From: DYFX01 sp964400625
GTDB taxonomy: Bacteria > Patescibacteriota > Patescibacteriia > SG8-24 > DYFX01
Direction: 5' to 3'
DNA: 64,000 nt
Assembly (NCBI GenBank): GCA_964400625.1
Contig: CAYNUS010000006.1
Location: 9,987-73,986 of the forward strand
The notes beneath the pieces were generated by a model that was given only the letters and a program-made list of their open reading frames with translations, had not been told where the DNA came from and made no database searches. This document shows positions 7,233-15,271 of this stretch, in pieces (within the stretch, counting starts at the first letter, position 1; each line of letters starts with the position of its first letter). Position numbers and translations under genes: made by a program.

Positions 7233-7940
7233 CTAGGGCGCGTCCGGGACGTTGGTCCGATAGGTCTCCTCAAGCTTGGCGAACTCGGCCCGGGAGAGGC
7301 GATCGGTGCGGCGCAGGAGATCGACGACGGCGAGCACGCCCGCGAGCGTCAGCCCGACGCTGAACGAGGTGAAACCGTGTCCGCGGTTGATGAGCATCAG
7401 GACCGCGGCGGCGCCGGCGATCGTCAGATAGACGGCCCAGCCGTGCGCCTGCAGTCCCCCGCCCAGCGAACGTTCGAGAGGACGCCGTTCCAGCGCGACG
7501 TCGCGCGTCGTCTGGAGCATGTCGTGCCAAAGCTCGCGGTCGCGGTCCGTCTTGGGCGCGAAGCGGTAGACCATCATCGCGAGCTCCCGGTATTCGTCGC
7601 GCGCCTTGCCGTAGTCGCGGAGCCCCGCGCCGACGTGCCGGTGGTAGACGAGGAGCGCGCGGTGCAGGCGGTCGCCCCAGGCGCGGTCGTCGACCGAGGC
7701 CGAAAGGTTGTAGAGGCGGCGCAGGCGCGAGAGCTCGACCTCGACCGCGTTCCAGAGCGTCTTGCGGCGCTCGAGCGCGCGGTTGATGAAGAAACCGGAA
7801 AGGAAGGAGAGCAGGAGCAGCGCGTTGAAGACGCTCGAGGACGAGTCCTCGTGCGACCCGGCCGGCAGGCCGTACGACAAGCCGAACGCGATCGCGAGGA
7901 ACGCGGCGATGCGGGCGACGGCGGAGAACGTCTCCTTCAT
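7233..7940 (-). CDS. four-TM membrane protein, paralogue of the 33.5-kb gene
   Basis: A 235-residue protein with two membrane segments near the N-terminus (about 8-26 and 36-54), a long helical soluble middle with an LSRLRRLYNL segment, and two further membrane segments (about 168-186 and 190-208). The protein at 33543-34259 shares this architecture and the same Leu/Arg/Tyr motif (LNKLRRVYHL). A bestrophin-like DUF4239 relationship is possible but unproven. The ATG lies 8 bases after a TATGCT box (7949-7954), so it may be leaderless. Confidence 0.65.
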   Translation of the reverse strand: MKETFSAVARIAAFLAIAFGLSYGLPAGSHEDSSSSVFNALLLLSFLSGFFINRALERRKTLWNAVEVELSRLRRLYNLSASVDDRAWGDRLHRALLVYHRHVGAGLRDYGKARDEYRELAMMVYRFAPKTDRDRELWHDMLQTTRDVALERRPLERSLGGGLQAHGWAVYLTIAGAAAVLMLINRGHGFTSFSVGLTLAGVLAVVDLLRRTDRLSRAEFAKLEETYRTNVPDAP

Positions 7941-7970
7941 ACGCTTCCAGCATACGCCTCCGGCGGCGAA

Positions 7971-7996
7971 AGAAAAAATGACGCCGAAGGCGTCAT
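7971..7996 (-). terminator. terminator of the YecM-like gene
   Basis: Arms ATGACGCC (7978-7985) and GGCGTCAT (7989-7996), then TTTTTT on the minus strand. The stop codon of the gene is inside the stem. Confidence 0.85.
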
Positions 7997-8607
7997 CCTG
8001 AGCGCGGCATCTGCCGCATCTCGATCCCGATCTTCTCGACGAGCGGCCCGTCGGTGAGGCGGAGGACGTGTTCCGTGCCGTGAGCCAAGCTGACGATGCC
8101 GGCGTCCCAGGTCGTATGGTGCGGCCTGCCCTTCTTCACGAAGATGCCGCGCTGATGCCTCGACCCGAGCGTCGTGTTCCGGATGGAGTTCAGCGCCTCG
8201 GCCATGTCGTCGACCGTGCCGTTCGTCGGATAGAGCTCGACGTGATCGAAGCCCTGCAGCTCGGCGCGCATCGTCTTCGGCTCGGAGAGCTCGAGGAGGC
8301 GCAGGGCGCCGAACGGCGTCGGGATGGGATCGACGAGACCGAACACGGCCACGCGCCGGCCCGAGATGATCGTCTGATGGAAGAAGCGGCAGCCGCTCCA
8401 TCCGTCCGCGTACTCCTCGAAGCGGCTCCGGAGCTCGTCGTACTCGCGGAACTCGCGGCACTTGTAGCTCAGGTGGTCCGCCTTCGGGGCGAACGACGCG
8501 TGCAGGAGCGCGTGCGCGTGCGACCAGTTCCGGAACGCGTCCAGGAGCGGGGCGGCGCGGACGCGCAGGAAATGATCGAGGAACGAAGGCGTGTCTTCTT
8601 TCCGCAT
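7993..8607 (-). CDS. YecM-like protein (VOC-superfamily fold)
   Basis: A 204-residue protein that lines up with E. coli YecM in several places from memory: DHLSYKC near residue 45, the IISGRRVAVFGL strand, LLELSEP, and FDHVELYP. YecM belongs to the glyoxalase/VOC fold with an apparent metal-site arrangement, and its reaction is unknown. The start is 6 bases after a TGC-TAGGCT extended -10 box and lacks a Shine-Dalgarno, so it is probably leaderless. It is a single gene with its own terminator. Confidence 0.7.
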   Translation of the reverse strand: MRKEDTPSFLDHFLRVRAAPLLDAFRNWSHAHALLHASFAPKADHLSYKCREFREYDELRSRFEEYADGWSGCRFFHQTIISGRRVAVFGLVDPIPTPFGALRLLELSEPKTMRAELQGFDHVELYPTNGTVDDMAEALNSIRNTTLGSRHQRGIFVKKGRPHHTTWDAGIVSLAHGTEHVLRLTDGPLVEKIGIEMRQMPRSG

Positions 8608-8613
8608 GCGCCG

Positions 8614-8622
8614 AGCCTAGCA
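8614..8622 (-). promoter_or_regulatory. extended -10 promoter of the YecM-like gene
   Basis: TGC-TAGGCT on the minus strand, ending 6 bases before the ATG at 8607, so transcription would begin at or next to the start codon. Confidence 0.5.
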
Positions 8623-8636
8623 CGCGGGCCGAAAAA

Positions 8637-8702
8637 GCAAAACCGCCCTTGCGGGCGGTCCTGGATCCCGGCGTGCGCCGGGATGACCCGCTGCGCGGGT
8701 CA
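8637..8702 (-). terminator. three tandem hairpins ending in the rpmG terminator
   Basis: Reading down the minus strand from the rpmG stop there are TGACCCGC arms (8684-8702), ATCCCGGC arms (8665-8684), then ACCGCCC arms (8642-8659) followed by TTTTG and a T run. The last hairpin is the terminator. The first two may protect the 3' end or be remnants of a dispersed repeat. Confidence 0.75.
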
Positions 8703-8855
8703 CTTCGTCTCCTTGTGCGAGGTGTGCTTCTTGCACCACTCGCAGTGCTTCTGCATCTCAAGGCGGGCCTTGAGCTTCTTCTTGTTCTTGTGGGAGTGGT
8801 AGTTCACCCGCTTGCACTCGGTGCACTCCAGCTTGATGAGGTTGTCCTGGGACAT
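8700..8855 (-). CDS. rpmG: 50S ribosomal protein L33
   Basis: A 51-residue L33 with the zinc-ribbon cysteine pairs C11/C14 (CTEC) and C38/C41 (CEWC), the usual NYHSHKN segment and a basic C-terminus. L33 sits near the ribosomal E site. Length is typical. The start ATG at 8855 lies in a CATATG context with no strong Shine-Dalgarno. It is the last gene of the glyQS-tRNA unit and is followed by three hairpins. Confidence 0.95.
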   Translation of the reverse strand: MSQDNLIKLECTECKRVNYHSHKNKKKLKARLEMQKHCEWCKKHTSHKETK

Positions 8856-8930
8856 ATGGGGTTCCGTTTGATGGACGCAGTATGCGCGAAAAGGTTTCAG
8901 GCGTCAAGGGCGGCCCTGACGGTTCATGGC

Positions 8931-9006
8931 TGGAGCCGAGAAGAGGAGTCGAACCTCCAACCTGCTGTTTACAAAACAGCTGCTCTGCCGGTTGAGCTAT
9001 CTCGGC
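8931..9006 (-). tRNA. tRNA-Thr (anticodon UGU)
   Basis: The acceptor GCCGAGA pairs with TCTCGGC, with discriminator T and encoded CCA. The anticodon loop TTTGTAA has anticodon TGT. D and T arms are canonical. It is the third tRNA of a three-tRNA stretch between a TPR gene and rpmG. Confidence 0.95.
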
Positions 9007-9007
9007 G

Positions 9008-9094
9008 TGGTGGGCAGTCAAGGATTCGAACCTTGGAAGGCACAGGGCCAGCAGATTTACAGTCTGCCCTCGTTGACCGCTTGAGTAACTGCCC
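9008..9094 (-). tRNA. tRNA-Tyr (anticodon GUA)
   Basis: Acceptor GGGCAGT/ACTGCCC, discriminator A, encoded CCA, anticodon loop CTGTAAA, and the long variable arm expected of a class II tRNA. One base separates its CCA end from the next tRNA. Confidence 0.95.
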
Positions 9095-9278
9095 ACGTCG
9101 CTACCTGACGAGCTGCCGGTCGCGCGGGCTGAGCCCACGCTCCCTCTCGCTCGTCAGTCGCTCCTCCTTCGCGGCTGGGCAGGCCCAGCCTTGATGGCGG
9201 TTCAAGGTGTTCCGCGCGGTCGCGCGGAACTTCTCCTTATAGCGTAGCCTGCGTGTCGCGCAGGACGATGTTTTTTTG
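9095..9278. other. spacer between tRNA-Thr(GGU) and tRNA-Tyr
   Basis: No gene is seen. The spacer contains GC-rich hairpins, notably GTTCCGCGCG with its complement near 9210-9230 and CCTGCG/CGCAGG near 9247-9264, plus a T7 run at 9271. These could be processing signals or a weak terminator; a minus-strand TACGCT lies near 9240. Confidence 0.5.
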
Positions 9279-9354
9279 TGGAGCCGACGACCGGGATTGA
9301 ACCGGTGACCTTGTCCTTACCATGGACACGCTCTACCAACTGAGCTACGTCGGC
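9279..9354 (-). tRNA. tRNA-Thr (anticodon GGU)
   Basis: Acceptor GCCGACG/CGTCGGC, discriminator T, encoded CCA, anticodon stem TGTCC/GGACA with loop ATGGTAA. It begins 8 bases after the stop codon of the upstream TPR gene, so it is probably cut from a protein-coding transcript. Confidence 0.95.
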
Positions 9355-9362
9355 GCGGATGT

Positions 9363-10244
9363 TCAGGCTCGTTCGAGCATCGCGTCGATCCGGGCGCGGA
9401 AATCCGCGAGCTTGGCGTTCTCGGGGTTCACTTCCTCGAGGGCGCCCAGGGCTTCGCGGGCCGAATCCGGGTCGCCTACGAGTATACTCGCCTCCAGGAA
9501 ATAATCAAGATACTTGGGGTGGTGCGGTTCCGCCTGGAGGGCGATGCGGAATTGCTCCTGCGATTTCCGGGCTTCCCCGGCCGCCAGATAGACCCGGCCG
9601 AGGTCGGCGCGATAGGCGGTGGCGTTGCTCGAAAGCTCGATGGAGCGGAGGTACCGCGCCTCGGCTTCCTGGAAATTCCCGCGCGACGCCTCGACCTGGC
9701 CGAGGCGCCCGAGGGCCCGGTCGTCGTCGCCGGTGAGGCGCAGGAGGAACTCCAGCGTCTCGGCGGCCTGGTCGTAGAGCTTCTGGTCGATGTAGAGCTC
9801 GGCGAGCCCGCGGTAGGCGTCGACGTGCTTGGCGTCGCGCTTGAGGAGCTCGATGTACAGCCGCTCCGCGTCCTCATACCGTTCTTCCTGGCACGCCTTC
9901 TGGGCCTCCTCGAGGCCGGCGGCGGGGTCCGCGGCCGGCAGCTTGGCGGCCGGCTTGCCGCCGTCCATCTTCTCTTCCATCTTCTTCAGCGATCCGTAGG
10001 CACGCTCATACAGGCCCTTCACGCGGCCGGAGGCCTTGGCGGTCACGGTCGCCGTCTTGCCGGCGAGCGCGCCGAGCGAACGGTCGAACCGGTCCTTCAT
10101 GATGCGCGACTTCACCTCGGCATGGCGCTCCTTGGCCATGGTCGAGAGGTCGATGAGCTTGAGCTGGGGGAATTTCTTCACGAGGACGCTCCAGATGAGG
10201 GCGACCCCGGCGGCGACGAGGATGATGCCGATGATGTTCCACAT
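9363..10244 (-). CDS. membrane-anchored TPR protein
   Basis: A 293-residue protein with a single N-terminal membrane segment (about residues 3-22), a basic linker with a Lys/Glu-rich coil up to about residue 95, and about five tetratricopeptide repeats from residue 105 to the end (for example the EERYEDAERLY and GNFQEAEARY units). TPRs are protein-binding scaffolds; the partner is unknown. It starts one base after the tpiA stop (TGA-T-ATG). An upstream in-frame ATG lies inside tpiA and is not used here. Confidence 0.8.
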   Translation of the reverse strand: MWNIIGIILVAAGVALIWSVLVKKFPQLKLIDLSTMAKERHAEVKSRIMKDRFDRSLGALAGKTATVTAKASGRVKGLYERAYGSLKKMEEKMDGGKPAAKLPAADPAAGLEEAQKACQEERYEDAERLYIELLKRDAKHVDAYRGLAELYIDQKLYDQAAETLEFLLRLTGDDDRALGRLGQVEASRGNFQEAEARYLRSIELSSNATAYRADLGRVYLAAGEARKSQEQFRIALQAEPHHPKYLDYFLEASILVGDPDSAREALGALEEVNPENAKLADFRARIDAMLERA

Positions 10245-10245
10245 A

Positions 10246-10965
10246 TCAGGAGGAGAACGCTTCGAAGAAGGCGCGGACGTCGTCCGGGCGCGCCGAGGCG
10301 CCGCCGACCAGGAGGCCTCCGACGTCCGGGAGATCGAGATACGAGGCGAAGTTCTTGGGATCGACGGATCCGCCGTAGAGGATCCGCGCGTCGGGTCCGG
10401 CGATGCCGCGGATGAAGGCATGCATCTTCGCGACGTCCGCGGGCTCGCACGGGACGCCCGTGCCGATGGCCCAGCGAGGCTCGTACGCGACGATGAACGG
10501 CGCTCCGGCGGGCAGCGCCCCGAGGACCGCTTCGAGCTGGGCGCGGACGACGTCCTCCGCGCGGCCGGCTTCGCGTTCCTCCTTGAGCTCGCCGACGCAG
10601 ATGACCGGCGCCATGCCGTCGGCGGCCACGGCGGCGGCCTTTCGCGCGACGAGCTCGTCGGTCTCCCCCATCGCGCGGCGCTCCGAATGCCCGACGATGA
10701 CGTACGCCACGCCGAGGGCGGCGAGCTGTTTCGGCGCGACCTCGCCCGTGAAGGCGCCTTCGTCCTTCCAGAACGCGTCTTGCGCCCCGAGCGCGACCTT
10801 GGACGCCGAAAGGACGCGGGCCACGCGCTCGAGCGCGGTGAAGCCTGGGGCCACGGCGACGTCGACCGGCGCCGAAAGGGCGCCTTCGTCGTAGGCGCGC
10901 GCGAGCGACGCGGCGTCCTCGTCGCTCAGGTACATCTTCCAGTTGGCGAAGAAAAGCTTGCGCAT
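10246..10965 (-). CDS. tpiA: triosephosphate isomerase
   Basis: A 239-residue TIM-barrel enzyme interconverting dihydroxyacetone phosphate and glyceraldehyde 3-phosphate in glycolysis. The catalytic Lys10 is in NWK, the electrophile His93 in VGHSERR, and the base Glu162 in AYEPRWAIGTG, which leads into the mobile loop. The phosphate-binding GGS and GGAS loops are near the C-terminus. It lies between an M16 peptidase and a TPR gene with one-base TGA-T-ATG junctions on both sides. Confidence 0.97.
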   Translation of the reverse strand: MRKLFFANWKMYLSDEDAASLARAYDEGALSAPVDVAVAPGFTALERVARVLSASKVALGAQDAFWKDEGAFTGEVAPKQLAALGVAYVIVGHSERRAMGETDELVARKAAAVAADGMAPVICVGELKEEREAGRAEDVVRAQLEAVLGALPAGAPFIVAYEPRWAIGTGVPCEPADVAKMHAFIRGIAGPDARILYGGSVDPKNFASYLDLPDVGGLLVGGASARPDDVRAFFEAFSS

Positions 10966-10966
10966 A

Positions 10967-12244
10967 TCAGGACGGGATGCGGAGCAGCTTCAGGAAACGC
11001 TTCTTGTCCTTGAAGGGGCCGATGAGGGCGGCGGAGAGGTCCTTCGTGCGGAAGATCGCGCGCGCCACGGCCTTCACGTCCTCGCGGGTGACGGCGTCGA
11101 TGCGGGCGAGGCGCTCCTCCGGCGTATGGATCCTGCGCTGGAGCAGCTCCTGCTTGGCGAAGAACTCCGCGAGCGCGCTCGATTCCTCGAGGCCGAGCAC
11201 CGTGCGGCCCTTGATGTATTCCTTGGCGCGCGTGAGCTCCGCGGGCGTGACGCCGGACTTCACGATCTTGCCGATCTCCTTCAGGATGACGGCGATGCCT
11301 TCCTCGATCTTGGCCTTGGTGAGGCCGGCCTGGATGGCGAAGTTGCCGACGTCCTGGTACGGGCTGAGGCCGGAGCGGACGGAGTAGGCCAGGCCGCGGC
11401 GCTCGCGGACCTCGGTGAAGAGGCGCGACGACATGCCGCCGCCCAGGATCGTGGAGAGCACCGACATCGCGGCCATCTTCTTGTGGCCGTACGGGAAGCC
11501 CGGGAAGCCCAGCGTGAACTGGACCTGTTCAGTCTCCTTGTACTTCAAGGCCAGGCGCGGTCCGCCGCGGCGCAGGGAGGATTTCGGGAAGCCTTGCGGC
11601 GCGCGCTTCGGCTCGCGGACCTTGCCGAAGGTCGCCTCGAGGAGCGCGGGGACTTCGGGGCCGATCTTGCCGGCGACGGCGATGACCGTCTTGGACGGCA
11701 CGTAGTGCGCGGCGCGGTACTTCACGAGCGCGGCGCGCTTGATGCCGTCCATGGTCGCGTGCGTGCCGGCGATCGGGCGCGCGAGCGTGCCCTTGTAGAC
11801 CAGCTGTTCGAGCAGTTCCTCGGCCATCGACGCCGGGTTGTCCTCGTACATGTTGATCTCCTCCTTGATGACCTCGCGCTCGCGCTCGCATTCCTCCTGC
11901 GCGAACTTCGAGCGGTAGAGCAGGTCATGCAGCATGTCGACGGCGAGCTCCGTCCGGGCGGCCGTGAGGCGGATGTAGTAGCCGGTGTAATCCTTGCCGG
12001 TGAAGGCGTTGTAGTCGGCGCCGACGGATTCGAGGTCGTGGCTGATGTCCATCGTGGACGGCCGCCGCGCGGTGCCCTTGAACATCATGTGCTCGACGAA
12101 ATGCGAGGCGCCGGCGAGCTTCTCGCTCTCGTAGCGGCTGCCGACCTCGAAGAGCACCAGCACCGTGCAGGCCTGGGTGTCGTGCGACGGCACCATGATG
12201 ACGCGGGTGCCGTTCTTGAGCGTGGTCTTCTGGTACAAGGACAT
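10967..12244 (-). CDS. M16 family zinc peptidase (processing-peptidase-like)
   Basis: A 425-residue pitrilysin-family protein. The inverted zinc motif HxxEH is H48-F-V-E51-H52, followed by the distal Glu region in REVIKEEINMY. The length corresponds to one N-domain and one C-domain, as in PqqL/YmxG-type bacterial homologues of mitochondrial processing peptidase. No signal peptide is seen, so the site of action is unclear. It begins one base after the glyQS stop (TAG-C-ATG). Confidence 0.9.
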   Translation of the reverse strand: MSLYQKTTLKNGTRVIMVPSHDTQACTVLVLFEVGSRYESEKLAGASHFVEHMMFKGTARRPSTMDISHDLESVGADYNAFTGKDYTGYYIRLTAARTELAVDMLHDLLYRSKFAQEECEREREVIKEEINMYEDNPASMAEELLEQLVYKGTLARPIAGTHATMDGIKRAALVKYRAAHYVPSKTVIAVAGKIGPEVPALLEATFGKVREPKRAPQGFPKSSLRRGGPRLALKYKETEQVQFTLGFPGFPYGHKKMAAMSVLSTILGGGMSSRLFTEVRERRGLAYSVRSGLSPYQDVGNFAIQAGLTKAKIEEGIAVILKEIGKIVKSGVTPAELTRAKEYIKGRTVLGLEESSALAEFFAKQELLQRRIHTPEERLARIDAVTREDVKAVARAIFRTKDLSAALIGPFKDKKRFLKLLRIPS

Positions 12245-12245
12245 G

Positions 12246-13568
12246 CTAGAAACCGAGGTTGGAGGCGAGATACGCTTCCAGTTCGGAGATCTTCACGCGC
12301 TCCTGCTTCATGGTATCACGGTCGCGGACGGTGACCGCCTGGTCGTTCAAGGTGTCGAAATCGTAGGTGACGCAATACGGCGTGCCGACCTCGTCCTGGC
12401 GGCGGTAGCGCTTGCCGATGGACTGCGTCTCGTCGTAGTCGGTCGCCCAGCGCTTGCGCAGGCTCGCGGCCAGCGCGGAGGCCGGGACGGAGAGCTCCTC
12501 CTTCTTGGAGAGCGGCAGGACGGCGATCTTGTACGGCGCGAGCGCCTTCGGGAAGCGCATGACGACGCGCAGGTCGTTCTCGCCCTCCTCGGACGTCGGA
12601 GCCTGCTCCTCGTGGTACGCCTCGAGCATGACGACGAGCACCGTGCGGTCGACGCCGAGCGACGGCTCGATGACGTGCGGCAGGTACTTCTCGTTCGTCG
12701 CGGGGTCCGTGTAGCGCAGGTCCTCGCCGCTCGCCTCCATGTGCTGCTTGAGGTCGTAGTCGGTGCGGTACGCGAGGCCGTAGAGCTCCTTGAGGCCGAA
12801 CGGGTACTTGTACTCGACGTCGATCGTGCGCTTCGAATAGAAGGCGCGGTCGGCCTCGGGGATCTCGTTGTAGTGGAGGTTCTCCTCCTTCACGCCGCAG
12901 AACGCGAGCCAGTCCTTGAGCTCCTGGAGCCAGGATTCGAAATGCTTCTCCCATTCGGAGGGATGCACGAAGTATTCGACCTCCATCTGCTCGAACTCGC
13001 GCGTGCGGAAGATGAAGTTGCCGGGCGTGATCTCGTTGCGGAACGCCTTGCCGACCTGGGCGATGCCGAAGGGCACGCGTTTGCGGCTCGATTCGACGAC
13101 GAGCTTGAAGTCGGCGAACATCGCCTGCGCCGTCTCGGGGCGGAAGTACGCGACGGCCTCCGCGCCTTCCTTGGCGCCGAGGAACGTCTTCAGCATCATG
13201 TTGAACTGGGCCGGCTCGGTGAAGGCGCCCTTGTTGCCGCAGTTGGCGCAGGCGGCCGCGAGATCGATCTGATCGGCGCGGAAGCGCGCATGGCACTTGG
13301 TGCACTCGGTGAGCGGATCGCTGAAGTTGGCGAGGTGGCCGGAGGCCTCCCAGACCTTGGGGTTCATGATGAGCGCGGCGTCGATGCCGACCATGTCGCC
13401 GCGGCGGCGCACGAAGCGGTCCCACCAGGCGTCCTTCACGTTCTTCTTCAGTTCCGCGCCGAGCGGGCCGTAATCCCAGGAGTTGGCCAGGCCGCCGTAG
13501 ATGTCGGAGCCGGGGAAGACGAAACCTCGCCGTTTCGCGAGGGAAAGGAGTTTGTCCATGTCAGTCAT
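12246..13568 (-). CDS. glyQS: glycyl-tRNA synthetase, single-chain alpha2 type
   Basis: A 440-residue class II synthetase that charges tRNA-Gly. It has the N-terminal RRGFVFPGSDIYGG signature, a zinc-binding pair CTKC/CANC in an inserted ribbon, motif 2 FRNE, motif 3 with GVDRT, and a C-terminal HGTP anticodon-binding domain. It resembles the archaeal/eukaryotic-type dimer, not the alpha2beta2 enzyme. ATGs at 13568 and 13559 are both possible; the first lies 13 bases after a TATGAT box without a Shine-Dalgarno. It heads the unit running through three tRNAs to rpmG. Confidence 0.93.
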   Translation of the reverse strand: MTDMDKLLSLAKRRGFVFPGSDIYGGLANSWDYGPLGAELKKNVKDAWWDRFVRRRGDMVGIDAALIMNPKVWEASGHLANFSDPLTECTKCHARFRADQIDLAAACANCGNKGAFTEPAQFNMMLKTFLGAKEGAEAVAYFRPETAQAMFADFKLVVESSRKRVPFGIAQVGKAFRNEITPGNFIFRTREFEQMEVEYFVHPSEWEKHFESWLQELKDWLAFCGVKEENLHYNEIPEADRAFYSKRTIDVEYKYPFGLKELYGLAYRTDYDLKQHMEASGEDLRYTDPATNEKYLPHVIEPSLGVDRTVLVVMLEAYHEEQAPTSEEGENDLRVVMRFPKALAPYKIAVLPLSKKEELSVPASALAASLRKRWATDYDETQSIGKRYRRQDEVGTPYCVTYDFDTLNDQAVTVRDRDTMKQERVKISELEAYLASNLGF

Positions 13569-13581
13569 ACCCGTCCAAGCT

Positions 13582-13617
13582 ATCATACGAAACCGCACCC
13601 TTCAAGGGTGCGGTTTC
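13582..13617 (-). terminator. frr terminator followed directly by the glyQS -10 box
   Basis: A 14-base-arm palindrome (13589-13602 / 13604-13617) with TTTC at the minus 3' end terminates frr. The TATGAT box (13582-13587) begins two bases later, so the terminator stem occupies the -35 region of glyQS. Confidence 0.75.
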
Positions 13618-13631
13618 CGCCGTTTTCGGCC

Positions 13632-14186
13632 TTAAATCGTCATGATTTCCTGCTCCTTTTCGGCGGCCATTTCGCGGACCTTGTCGTTCCAGAGCTTCAC
13701 CGCGGCCTCGAGGGCTTCCTGCAGGCGGAAACGCTCGTCTTCGGTGATCTCCTTCTCCTTTTCCATGCGGCCGATCTCGTCCTTGGCCCTCTCGCGCACG
13801 CCGCGCATGGCGATGTGGGCCTCCTCGGCCTTCTTGCCGACGATCTTGGTCAGCTCGCGGCGGCCTTCCTCGGTGAGCGGCGGGATGGTGATGCGGACGC
13901 GCGTGCCGTCGACGACGGGGTTCACGCCGATCGGCGCCTGGCGGATGGCCTTCTCGATCTCCTTGGTGAGCGCCTTGTCCCACGGCTCGATCATGATGGT
14001 CTTGGCGTCGGGGACCTGGATGGAACCCACGCCCTTCACGGTCATCATGCTGCCGTAGGCCTCGACGGGGATGTCCTCGACCATGGCGGCGTTGGCGCGT
14101 CCGGTGCGGAGGCTCGAAAGGTCCGACTTGAAGAACTCGATGACGTGTTCGAAATCGGGACGGAATTCGTCGATGACGGTATGCAT
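13632..14186 (-). CDS. frr: ribosome recycling factor
   Basis: A 184-residue RRF, which with EF-G splits post-termination ribosomes. It has the conserved LRTGRANAAMVEDIPVEAYG region (residues 26-45), the IEPWDK segment and the long C-terminal coiled coil. The length is typical. It follows the BNR-repeat lipoprotein by 13 bases and ends the five-gene unit that starts at 18303. Confidence 0.97.
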   Translation of the reverse strand: MHTVIDEFRPDFEHVIEFFKSDLSSLRTGRANAAMVEDIPVEAYGSMMTVKGVGSIQVPDAKTIMIEPWDKALTKEIEKAIRQAPIGVNPVVDGTRVRITIPPLTEEGRRELTKIVGKKAEEAHIAMRGVRERAKDEIGRMEKEKEITEDERFRLQEALEAAVKLWNDKVREMAAEKEQEIMTI

Positions 14187-14199
14187 AGCTTCTGGATCT

Positions 14200-15270
14200 T
14201 TAGAAACCGGTGTTCTGCTTGAAGAGCGTCGTCCCCATGTAGATGGTCGCGTCGTTCGTCGGGTCGATCAGGAGCGTCGTGGCCGCGCGCGTGGTCGGCA
14301 TCTTCGTGGTGGTCCACTTGGCGCCGCCGTCGATCGAGCGATAGAGCGTCGTGAGCGTGCCGTAGGCGACGAAGTTGGAGTCCTTGGGGCTGACGGCAAG
14401 GGAGTATATGACCGTCGAGCCGGGCGGCGTCAAGAGGGTGATGGGCTGGAAGGTGGCGCCGCCGTCGACCGTGCGCAGCAGGCCGTAGTTGGAGGCGAGG
14501 ACGAGGCTGTTCCCGCGCGCGACGTCCTCGGCGATGATCATGTTGTCGAGCGCGCCGGCGAATTCGCCCATGCCGGCGGAGAGATCGGTCCAGGTCGCGC
14601 CGCCGTCGGTCGTCTTCCAGAGGCCCTTGCCCTTGGTCGCGGCGTACATCACGCGCGAATCCCCCGCCGTCATCAGGATCTGGCGGATCTCGGTGTCGAA
14701 GCGGTGGATGGGGCTCCAGGAGGCGCCGCCGTCGGAACTCTTCAGGACGTCGCCCTTGCTCGTGGCGGCGTAGACGAGCGCGGAGTTCAGGTGGTCGATC
14801 TTCACGCTCGTGACGCGCGTGTCGGGGCGCGGATCGAAGTAGACGTTCTCCCAGGTGCGCGAGCAGTCGCGCGTACGCATGACGCGGTTGCCGGTGCCGG
14901 CGTAGACGACGCACTTCTCGGAGGGGCTGACGGCGACGGACGTCACCGTGACGGCGCCCAAGGAGGACGCGCCCTGCCAGGAATCGGCGCCGTCGTACGA
15001 GAAGAAGAGGCCGGCCTGCGTGCCGGCGTAGAGCGCGCGGCGGTCGGACGGGTCGAGCGCCATCGTCGTGACGTTCTGTCCGGCGAAGCTGCGCGGCGCG
15101 CCCACGGCGGCGACGGAGGACTTCTGCTGCCAGACGGTGCCGCGATCCGTCGAACGGAAGACGCCGCCGTCGGTGCCGGAGCCCCCGGGCGTGCCGGTGA
15201 TCTGGATGCAGCCTTGGCCGACGAGCATGAGCGAGGCGGCGGCGAGCGCGAGCTTGGACGTGGTGCGCAT
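14200..15270 (-). CDS. BNR/Asp-box beta-propeller lipoprotein
   Basis: A 356-residue exported protein. The signal peptide ends in VGQGC, an imperfect lipobox with Cys21 as the possible lipidated residue. The rest is built of repeats with Asp-box patterns (SxDxGxxW: STDRGTVW, SSDGGASW, TTDGGATW, SIDGGAKW), as in sialidase, VPS10 and Ycf48-type propellers. Its ligand is unknown. It starts at a TGA-T-ATG junction after holB and precedes frr. Confidence 0.8.
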   Translation of the reverse strand: MRTTSKLALAAASLMLVGQGCIQITGTPGGSGTDGGVFRSTDRGTVWQQKSSVAAVGAPRSFAGQNVTTMALDPSDRRALYAGTQAGLFFSYDGADSWQGASSLGAVTVTSVAVSPSEKCVVYAGTGNRVMRTRDCSRTWENVYFDPRPDTRVTSVKIDHLNSALVYAATSKGDVLKSSDGGASWSPIHRFDTEIRQILMTAGDSRVMYAATKGKGLWKTTDGGATWTDLSAGMGEFAGALDNMIIAEDVARGNSLVLASNYGLLRTVDGGATFQPITLLTPPGSTVIYSLAVSPKDSNFVAYGTLTTLYRSIDGGAKWTTTKMPTTRAATTLLIDPTNDATIYMGTTLFKQNTGF

Positions 15271-15271
15271 A

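Noticed and set aside
7991..8003. GTCATCCTGAGCG shared with 45711-45724 (reverse strand) as a dispersed repeat
   Set aside because: Only about 12 bases are shared and both lie at gene ends; two copies are not enough to call a family.
9095..9278. Possible small gene between tRNAs
   Set aside because: No frame with a plausible start, Shine-Dalgarno or protein-like composition; only GC-rich hairpins.
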